Below are positions 58,572 through 64,000 of a stretch of 64,000 nucleotides of DNA, piece after piece. The notes under the pieces were generated by a model. It searched no databases and had not been told where the DNA came from. It saw only the letters and a list, made by a program, of their open reading frames with translations. Both the position numbers and the translations under genes were made by a program. This DNA is from Clostridia bacterium (GTDB lineage: Bacteria; Bacillota; Clostridia; Oscillospirales; Acutalibacteraceae), in the NCBI GenBank assembly GCA_017613735.1, contig JAGADF010000001.1:46961-110960 (forward strand). Reading direction: 5' to 3'. Position 1 is the stretch's first letter, and each line of letters starts with the position of its first letter.

Positions 58572-60236
58572 ATGTCTGAAACAAAAAAGAAGGGAAACGG
58601 TCTTAACTATAAAAGAACGTTCCTTATCGGCTTCGGATTTATGGGTTGTATGCTTATGTGGAGTGTCTACAATTCATACGTTCCCGTAATATTCAGGGCA
58701 AAGCTTACCGAAATTACCAACGGCGGCGCGGCGCTTCCCGGTATTCTTTCGGTTGCGCTTCTTGTAAACGCAATAATGACGATTGATAACATCTTCGGCG
58801 TTATCTTCCAGCCGTTCTTCGGCAAACGAAGCGACAGCACCCATACAAAATGGGGAAAGAGAATGCCTTACATAATCATCTGTCTTCCGATTTGCGCGCT
58901 GTTCTTCAGCCTTATTCCCGTTGCGGCTACAATCAAGGCGGGCGTGCTTTCGATTGCGCTTATGATGGCGGTCATCATTTTCTTTAACTTCACTATGTCC
59001 GTATGGCGTTCGCCCGTTGTATCGTTAATGCCCGACTTTACGCCTTCTCATCTTCAGTCGGACGCAAACGCCGTAATCAATATAATGGGCGGCGTAGGTC
59101 AGATGATAGGCTTTATTATCGGCACAATAGCTACGACTCTTGTAGGACTTCTCGGCTTTACGGCTATGCACGACGCGTTAAAGGCTAAGACTAACTCCTT
59201 AGGTCAGATTCTTCAGGTTAACGCCGACGGCAGCCCCGTTGTAAAGTATTTCAATAACTTTAATCCCGAGCTTGCCGAGTATAAAGAGCACGTCGAAAAC
59301 TTTATCGCTTCGGGCAGAGATAAGCTCTATCTCAATAACGGCGCGCTTTCGGGCACGGGCGAGGAGAAAAACCTTGTCGCTCAGAAAGTTGCGGCGGTCG
59401 GCGCTGACGGCAATCCGATGTACGTAAACTATGCGCCCATCTTTATTGTTGCGGCTGTTGTTTCAATTCTCTGCCTTGTTGTTCTCGTTATTTTCTATAA
59501 GAGAAATAAGCAGTATGACCTTTCAAAGGACATTGTAATTGAAAAGGAAAACGGCGAAAAAGCGAAGAAAATCAAGATTAAGGACCTCCCGATTTCAAAG
59601 GAAGAAAGAAGAAGCCTTCTTGTTATGCTCGCGGCGTTGTTCTTAATTAATAACGCAACCGAAGCAATTGTTCCGAACTTTACGAACTTTGCTCTTGACA
59701 CGCTTAATGTTAAGCCGATTTACTCAACTCTTATGATGGCGGTATTTGCCGTTTCTCTTGCGGCGTTCGGCATCCCCGCCGGCGCGATGGGCAGAAAGCT
59801 CGGCAGAAAGAAAACAATTATTATCGGTCTTTCGGTAATAGTAGTAATGTTCATTATCTACCTTGCGGTTTCGCAGTTCGTCACCAACAGACAGTTCACA
59901 TGGATTGTTCTCTGGATTGCTCTTGTTGTCGGCGGCGCGGCAGTAGGTTGTATTAATATCAACACCCTTCCGCTCGTACTTGCCATAGGCGGCAGAGACT
60001 ATGTAGGAACATTTACGGGTTATTATTACACGGCTACCTTCTCGGCGGCTATTACCGGCCCGATTCTTTGCGGCGGACTTATCGGTCTTTTCGGCGAGGA
60101 CTACAACTACATGTTCCTGTTCTGCGCAATAATGTTCGCAATAGGACTTGGCGTTATTACTCAGGTTCGCCACGGCGAATCCTCAAAGGATGAGGACACC
60201 TCATGGATTGACGAAGCGGTAGAAAACGCCGACTGA
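58572..60236 (+). CDS. GPH/SLC45-type MFS sugar transporter
   Basis: 554 residues; ATG after AAAAGGAGAT. Twelve helices with family features FQPFFGKRSDSTHTKWGKRMPYI, MSVWRSPVVSLMPDFTP and a second half RKLGRKKTIIIGL. GPH/SLC45 symporters carry disaccharides or glycosides with Na+ or H+. An unusual ~90-residue insert (residues ~205-295, with QVNADGSPVVKYFNNFN) lies between helices where most relatives have a short loop. Substrate unknown. Single-gene unit between a promoter and a terminator. Confidence 0.85.
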   Translation: MSETKKKGNGLNYKRTFLIGFGFMGCMLMWSVYNSYVPVIFRAKLTEITNGGAALPGILSVALLVNAIMTIDNIFGVIFQPFFGKRSDSTHTKWGKRMPYIIICLPICALFFSLIPVAATIKAGVLSIALMMAVIIFFNFTMSVWRSPVVSLMPDFTPSHLQSDANAVINIMGGVGQMIGFIIGTIATTLVGLLGFTAMHDALKAKTNSLGQILQVNADGSPVVKYFNNFNPELAEYKEHVENFIASGRDKLYLNNGALSGTGEEKNLVAQKVAAVGADGNPMYVNYAPIFIVAAVVSILCLVVLVIFYKRNKQYDLSKDIVIEKENGEKAKKIKIKDLPISKEERRSLLVMLAALFLINNATEAIVPNFTNFALDTLNVKPIYSTLMMAVFAVSLAAFGIPAGAMGRKLGRKKTIIIGLSVIVVMFIIYLAVSQFVTNRQFTWIVLWIALVVGGAAVGCININTLPLVLAIGGRDYVGTFTGYYYTATFSAAITGPILCGGLIGLFGEDYNYMFLFCAIMFAIGLGVITQVRHGESSKDEDTSWIDEAVENAD

Positions 60237-60252
60237 TAAAAAACAAAAATTA

Positions 60253-60291
60253 AAATCCCTTCTCGATTGAATCGAGAAGGGATTTTTTATT
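60253..60291. terminator. bidirectional terminator between transporter and dnaI
   Basis: AAATCCCTTCTCGAT (60253-60267), TGA, ATCGAGAAGGGATTT (60271-60285), then TTTATTTT; A-rich upstream side makes it work on the minus strand as well. Confidence 0.9.
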
Positions 60292-60299
60292 TTAATGTA

Positions 60300-61268
60300 T
60301 TATTCTTCCGCTTTGAGCTGTCTTATGTCTTCGCCGCAGAATTCAATCGCCGTGAAATCACCGATTATTCTTGAGGCGATTCTCGGGGTGTAGTATTCCT
60401 GAAGCTGAGCAAAGCTGAAATTCGAATTAATAATCATCGGCAGTCCGTCGCAAAGGCGGGTGTTGATGATATTATAAATTGCCGCAACCGTGAATGAGGT
60501 CGAAAACTCCGCTCCGAGGTCGTCAAGAATAAGCAGGTCACAGCTAAGAAGCATTTCTTCGGTTGTTACGTCGGGCTCGTCGCTTCTGCCGAACTTTTCG
60601 CGTTCGATTTTTGAAAGCAGATTCTGCGCCGAACCGTAAACTACGCTGAAGCCCTTTTCGATAACCTCGTTCGCAATCGCAAGCGACAGATGGGTTTTGC
60701 CCAGTCCCGTTCTGCCGTAAAAATAAAGATTTGGGGACAGTCTGTCAAAATCCTTCGCGTATTGTTTGCAGGTTTCGAGAATCTGACCTGCGCGCTTTCT
60801 GTCGTCGCTGTTTTTATAGTAATCAAGGCTGAATGAATCAAAGGATGAGAGCTTAAGTCTTGAGGATTGGGAAAGTTCTTCGAATGAAAGTTGCTGTAAA
60901 AGCTTAAGGTGACATTCGCAGAATCTTCCGTCTTTAAAGCCGGTATCGCCGCATTTTTTACAGGTATAGGGGATTTCGAGGTAATCCTCATCAAAGCCGT
61001 TTGCCTTTATAAGCGCGGCCTTTTCCCTTTGCAGTTCAAGGTTCTTTTCCGCAAGTTCTTTTACGTACTCGCCCGCCTTTTCGCCGCTCATCCCGAGCGA
61101 CTTGATTATATCAAGTCCCGCAGATGAAATCTGAGCTTCCTTTTCGGCTATTTCGGGGCACCTTGCGACTACAATGCCGTGACGGATTTCATATTCGCTT
61201 TCGGCGTCTTCGCGCCTTTGTTCAAGAATGGCCTTTGCCTTTTCAAGTATACGTGTGCTGTATGCCAT
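60300..61268 (-). CDS. DnaC/DnaI-like helicase loader
   Basis: 322 residues. AAA+ ATPase with Walker A GRTGLGKTHL, Walker B LLILDDLGAE, arginine finger region IASRIIGDF, and a zinc site CKKCGDTGFKDGRFCECH near residue 110. It loads the replicative helicase DnaC/DnaB during replication start. An N-terminal coiled region carries YSTRILEKAKAILEQRR. ATG 4 bases after dnaD stop. Cytoplasmic; typical companion of DnaD in Firmicutes. Confidence 0.9.
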   Translation of the reverse strand: MAYSTRILEKAKAILEQRREDAESEYEIRHGIVVARCPEIAEKEAQISSAGLDIIKSLGMSGEKAGEYVKELAEKNLELQREKAALIKANGFDEDYLEIPYTCKKCGDTGFKDGRFCECHLKLLQQLSFEELSQSSRLKLSSFDSFSLDYYKNSDDRKRAGQILETCKQYAKDFDRLSPNLYFYGRTGLGKTHLSLAIANEVIEKGFSVVYGSAQNLLSKIEREKFGRSDEPDVTTEEMLLSCDLLILDDLGAEFSTSFTVAAIYNIINTRLCDGLPMIINSNFSFAQLQEYYTPRIASRIIGDFTAIEFCGEDIRQLKAEE

Positions 61269-61272
61269 TTTA

Positions 61273-62253
61273 TTACGCCTTTCTCTTTGAAATGTTAATA
61301 GGCCCGCGTTTTGCTTTCTGCTCTGCCTTTTCTATATTGAACGAAACCTTTTCTTCCTTATTCTGCTTTCTCTTTTTGCTCTGTTTGTTCTTTTCGGCTT
61401 TTTCGACCTCGTCGGCTGTTCTTAAGCCCTGTTCTTTCCAGCCGAGAAGGATTTTATTAACATAAGCTAAGCTCGGCTTGTCGGTGCGGTCGACCATTTC
61501 GTCATACGCCCTGAAGATAAGCTCCTGCGAAAATCCCGCTTCGAGCCAGTCCGAAAGATAAGCCGCCTGCTTTGCCGAAGGTCTTTCGTGCTTTATTCCG
61601 AAACGCTTTTTCATTTCGTCATAAAGTCCCTGCGCGGCGTTCATTTTGTCTATGTATTCGTTAGCCGCTTCGTGAGTTGTGATTTCATCTTCAGCCCAGC
61701 TTTTGGCGAGCTTTGTAATCTCCGCCGAGGAGGTTTTTCCTATGCCTTTAAGATAGGAAAGCATTGTAAGAATCACGTCTACGGGCAGCCCGTAGTAATC
61801 GTGAACCATAAGAAGCCTTGACTGACCGTCCCAGCCGATAGTCCTGCCGAGCATTTCCTGAGCCTGAATGAAAAGATAGTGAATTTCGGCGTCCTCATTG
61901 TCGCGCGCTATAACCTGTTCCATAGTCGGTTTGACAATGGGAATGGACTCGATTTCCTTTTTCTCTTCCTTCGGTTTTTCGTCGTTTCTGTCGTTTTTAA
62001 CGGGAAGAATGTACTCTTCATCGGAAATGAAAATGCCCTCGCTTACCCAGAATTCGAGCGCGTCCTTAACGTCGTCCTCATTCTTTTTCAGAAGCAAAGA
62101 AAGCCCTTTGGCGCTCTTGTCCTCAATGCCGTTTTTGGCAATAAGAAGAAGCGCCTTGAGCTGTAATTCCGAGGCTAAATGTATGTACTTGTCAACAACT
62201 GCGTCCGGCAATACGAAAACCGAGTCGTACGCAGAGGGATTTAACTTATACAT
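61273..62253 (-). CDS. DnaD-domain primosome protein
   Basis: 326 residues. ATG at 62253 has GGTGA 6-8 nt upstream; GTG 62262 is possible. N-terminal winged-helix-like region (YKLNPSAYDSVFVL, LASELQLKALLLIA) and a C-terminal DnaB_2/DnaD helical domain (ILTMLSYLKGIGKTSSAE, AYVNKILLGWKEQGLRTADE). A Lys/Glu-rich linker and a basic tail follow. DnaD acts with DnaB and DnaI to remodel the origin. Directly upstream of the DnaI-like gene in one operon. Confidence 0.88.
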   Translation of the reverse strand: MYKLNPSAYDSVFVLPDAVVDKYIHLASELQLKALLLIAKNGIEDKSAKGLSLLLKKNEDDVKDALEFWVSEGIFISDEEYILPVKNDRNDEKPKEEKKEIESIPIVKPTMEQVIARDNEDAEIHYLFIQAQEMLGRTIGWDGQSRLLMVHDYYGLPVDVILTMLSYLKGIGKTSSAEITKLAKSWAEDEITTHEAANEYIDKMNAAQGLYDEMKKRFGIKHERPSAKQAAYLSDWLEAGFSQELIFRAYDEMVDRTDKPSLAYVNKILLGWKEQGLRTADEVEKAEKNKQSKKRKQNKEEKVSFNIEKAEQKAKRGPINISKRKA

Positions 62254-62334
62254 TTTCTTCACCGTTTTAAAAAATAAAGGAACACTATTTTAACACACAT
62301 TGACTGTTTTTTATATAGCCAAAGTGACGAAAAT

Positions 62335-62961
62335 CTACATTATTTTTCTACAAACTTCTCCCAAAGGACAGCCGTCGCATTTCGGACTTCTCGCCGAGCA
62401 GGTGTCTCTGCCGAAAAGGACGATTCTGTGACAGAAATTGTTACTTTCCTCCGGCGGAAGTATTTTTTTAAGCGCCGTTTCAACCTTAAACGGGTCTTTA
62501 GTGTCGACAAGACCTATGCGGTTTGAAATTCTTATAAGATGGGTGTCGGTTACCACTGCCGGCTTTTTATAAACGTCGCCGATGATAAGGTTGGCGGTCT
62601 TTCTGCCGACGCCCTGAAGCGAGGTGAGGTCTTCAATGGTATCGGGCACTCTTCCGCCGAATTCGTCGCGGATTTTAGTCGCTATTGCAATAATGTCCCT
62701 CGCCTTGCCGTGATAAAAGCCGCAGGAGTGAATAATCCTTTCAATGTCCTTTACGTCCGCATTGGCGTAATCGTCGGGCGTTCTGTATTTCGAAAACAGC
62801 TCGGGCGTGACGAGATTAACCCTCGCGTCGGTGCACTGAGCCGAAAGACGGGTTGCTATAAGAAGCTCAAACGGATTTTCGTAATCGAGCGAGCAAACCG
62901 CGTCCGGATAAACGGTTTTAAGTATTTCAACGCATTTTAAAGCGCGTTCTTTTTTTGTCAT
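62335..62961 (-). CDS. nth: endonuclease III
   Basis: 208 residues. ATG at 62961 gives the normal length; the frame is open back to 63129 but that would run through the promoter. Helix-hairpin-helix LQGVGRKTANLI with catalytic Lys, Asp in VTDTHLIRISNRIG, and a 4Fe-4S motif C-x6-C-x2-C-x5-C at the end (CSARSPKCDGCPLGEVC). Base-excision repair glycosylase/AP lyase for oxidised pyrimidines. First gene of an operon with dnaD and dnaI. Confidence 0.93.
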   Translation of the reverse strand: MTKKERALKCVEILKTVYPDAVCSLDYENPFELLIATRLSAQCTDARVNLVTPELFSKYRTPDDYANADVKDIERIIHSCGFYHGKARDIIAIATKIRDEFGGRVPDTIEDLTSLQGVGRKTANLIIGDVYKKPAVVTDTHLIRISNRIGLVDTKDPFKVETALKKILPPEESNNFCHRIVLFGRDTCSARSPKCDGCPLGEVCRKIM

Positions 62962-62991
62962 TTCCTTCACATCCGTAAAAAAGATAGATTT

Positions 62992-63020
62992 ATTATAACG
63001 GGCAACGGGAAATATTGCAA
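62992..63020 (-). promoter_or_regulatory. promoter of nth operon (minus strand)
   Basis: On the minus strand TTGCAA (63020-63015), 17 bp, TATAAT (62997-62992). Transcript start would be about 62985, 24 nt before the ATG at 62961, which decides the short start. Confidence 0.75.
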
Positions 63021-63135
63021 TAATAACAGAAAAAATTGACAAGCATATTATGAATAATGAGGACAACAAGCGAAAACAAAGGCTTGCGGCGGAGAAATCC
63101 CTTACGAATAACCGTTTGCCTTTTCGCATTATATA

Positions 63136-63162
63136 GCGGAGAAAAGAGCCTCTTTTCTCCGC
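63136..63162. other. 12-bp perfect hairpin in nth-ppdK gap
   Basis: GCGGAGAAAAGA (63136-63147), GCC, TCTTTTCTCCGC (63151-63162), followed by ATTTATATT. Could be a terminator-like element or an operator; no gene ends at it, which is odd. Confidence 0.5.
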
Positions 63163-63272
63163 ATTTATATTGCCGCGGTTTTTTCTCTATTGTGAAAACT
63201 GTTCAAAATAAAAGAACATAAAATCAATAATTAGTTGAATAGAGAAAAAATTAAAAAATCATTAAAAATCAA

Positions 63273-63301
63273 TGGAAATATTGATTTGTTTCTGTTATAA
63301 T
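63273..63301 (+). promoter_or_regulatory. promoter of ppdK
   Basis: TGGAAA (63273-63278), 17 bp, TATAAT (63296-63301), extended -10 TGT. Same form as the minus-strand rfbF promoter. Confidence 0.65.
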
Positions 63302-63363
63302 GTTTAGTGGTTAAGTTTGGCATTAACCCGAATGATGTTAATAATTTTTTGGAGGTTATAAAA

Positions 63364-64000
63364 ATGAGCCACAAGTACGTTTATTTGTTCTCAGAAGGCA
63401 ACGCAAATATGCGTGAGCTTCTCGGCGGTAAGGGCGCAAACCTTGCAGAGATGACCAATATCGGTCTTCCCGTTCCGCAGGGCTTCACAATCAGCACCGA
63501 GGCTTGCACAAGGTACTATGATGACGGCAGAAAAATTGCTGACGACATTATGGAACAGATTGACGAGCATATCGTCAAGATGGAAGCTATCACAGGCAAG
63601 AAGTTCGGCGATAGGGAGAATCCGCTTCTCGTATCCGTCCGTTCAGGTGCGCGCGCTTCAATGCCCGGTATGATGGACACAATCCTTAACCTCGGTCTTA
63701 ACGAGGACGTTGTTGCAGTTATGGCTGAAAGGTCAAACAATCCCCGCTGGGCTTGGGACTGCTACAGAAGATTTATTCAGATGTATTCCGACGTCGTTAT
63801 GGAAGTCGGCAAGAAGTATTTTGAACAGCTTATCGACGCTATGAAGGAGTCCCGCGGCGTTACTCAGGACGTTGAGCTTACAGCTGACGACCTTAAGGAG
63901 CTCGCAGGTCAGTTCAAGGCTGAATACAAGTCAAAGCTCGGCACGGATTTCCCGAGCGATCCCAAGGTTCAACTCAAGGGCGCTATCGAGGCAGTTTTCC
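63364..64000 (+). CDS. ppdK: pyruvate phosphate dikinase, 3' end outside window
   Basis: The first 212 of about 875 residues are visible; ATG 8 nt after TTGGAGG. The ATP-binding start (KYVYLFSEGNANMRELLGGKG), NIGLPVPQGFTIST and VSVRSGARASMPGMMDTILN are diagnostic of PPDK. It interconverts pyruvate, ATP and phosphate with PEP, AMP and PPi, and in anaerobic Clostridia takes part in PPi-linked glycolysis. The codon use is that of a highly expressed gene. Cut by the window edge. Confidence 0.95.
   Translation, partial: MSHKYVYLFSEGNANMRELLGGKGANLAEMTNIGLPVPQGFTISTEACTRYYDDGRKIADDIMEQIDEHIVKMEAITGKKFGDRENPLLVSVRSGARASMPGMMDTILNLGLNEDVVAVMAERSNNPRWAWDCYRRFIQMYSDVVMEVGKKYFEQLIDAMKESRGVTQDVELTADDLKELAGQFKAEYKSKLGTDFPSDPKVQLKGAIEAVF

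Larger units (their letters stand above)
62962..63363. other. 402-bp gap between divergent nth and ppdK
   Basis: It holds the minus-strand nth promoter, a GC-rich 12-bp hairpin near 63136-63162, and the plus-strand ppdK promoter. The frame upstream of nth stays open to 63129 and would encode a hydrophobic stretch, but no ribosome site or promoter supports it. No RNA gene is recognised. Confidence 0.7.

Noticed and set aside
62962-63129. N-terminal hydrophobic extension of endonuclease III
   Set aside because: A TTGCAA-17-TATAAT promoter lies inside it, the extension would make an unusual membrane anchor, and the short start gives the family length.
1-64000. tRNA, rRNA, insertion sequences, integrases, CRISPR arrays, attachment sites
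   Set aside because: None recognised on either strand by reading; long inverted repeats found are all terminator or operator sized.

Overview
The window reads as chromosome of a strict anaerobe in the Clostridia, most likely a gut or rumen Ruminococcaceae/Oscillospiraceae-type organism. This is inferred from moderate GC, secreted proteins with a shared lipid-like signal (KKILSxVLAVVMA), type I dockerin repeats, a trimeric electron-bifurcating-type [FeFe]-hydrogenase, pyruvate phosphate dikinase, DnaD/DnaI-type primosome genes, and strong Shine-Dalgarno sites with many extended -10 promoters. I see no tRNA, rRNA, insertion sequence, phage gene or CRISPR array. Coding density is high and the strand switches at clean intrinsic terminators.

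Region by region: (1) 1-3940 holds secreted proteins, two ending in dockerin repeats. (2) 4003-7534 is a compact peptide cassette: a strong promoter, a structured leader, a 40-residue peptide, a run of three hairpins, then an HPr-kinase-like ATPase, a PqqD-like protein, a soluble Ser/His S24/S26-type peptidase and an ABC exporter. It resembles a RiPP locus but has no radical SAM enzyme, cyclase or C39 peptidase. (3) 7611-9095 is a Wzz/tyrosine-kinase fusion (BY-kinase) for polysaccharide control. (4) 9229-26579 is a nearly complete type IV pilus locus: PilP-like, LysM plus secretin-N-domain protein, PilT, PilC, PilM, PilN, PilO, PilB, three large minor prepilins (one of 1371 residues) and two major-pilin-like genes, each with its own promoter. 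No prepilin peptidase is present. (5) 26653-45444 is a cell-surface polysaccharide locus, flanked by two YfhO-type membrane glycosyltransferases. It carries RfbF-RfbG-RfbH (CDP-glucose to CDP-3,6-dideoxy-hexosulose chemistry), a YerE-like ThDP enzyme next to a DRE-TIM aldolase, two glycosyltransferases, an ATP-grasp TupA-like protein, a DUF362 protein, and a Wzx-type flippase fused to an SDR. This suggests a branched 3,6-dideoxy sugar. (6) 45632-53844 is a hydrogenase operon: HydC, HydB and HydA with seven accessory genes in between (two DRTGG-domain proteins, two histidine-kinase-type ATPases, a PHP phosphoesterase, a 2Fe-2S protein, and a HydS-like hydrogenase paralogue with altered proton-path residues). 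(7) 53855-56855 is a Crp/Fnr regulator followed by an SsuABC/NMT1-type ABC importer. (8) 56859-60291 has a flavodoxin under a promoter wrapped in a perfect inverted repeat, a hemolysin III (PAQR) protein, a small lipoprotein whose ribosome site lies in a hairpin, and a GPH/MFS transporter. (9) 60300-63020, on the minus strand, is nth-dnaD-dnaI. (10) 63273 to the end is the start of ppdK.

How they fit: surface construction dominates (dockerin proteins, pilus, polysaccharide and its kinase, and an exported peptide), followed by the hydrogen-evolving redox centre of a fermenter. The strongest candidates for something undescribed are the peptide cassette with its hairpin-controlled layout, the giant prepilin and barrel-less secretin-like protein in a presumed monoderm, the flippase-SDR fusion within a branched-sugar pathway, and the sensor-like hydrogenase paralogue with its ATPase/DRTGG/PHP partners. 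All functions are assigned by reading motifs; no database search was run.
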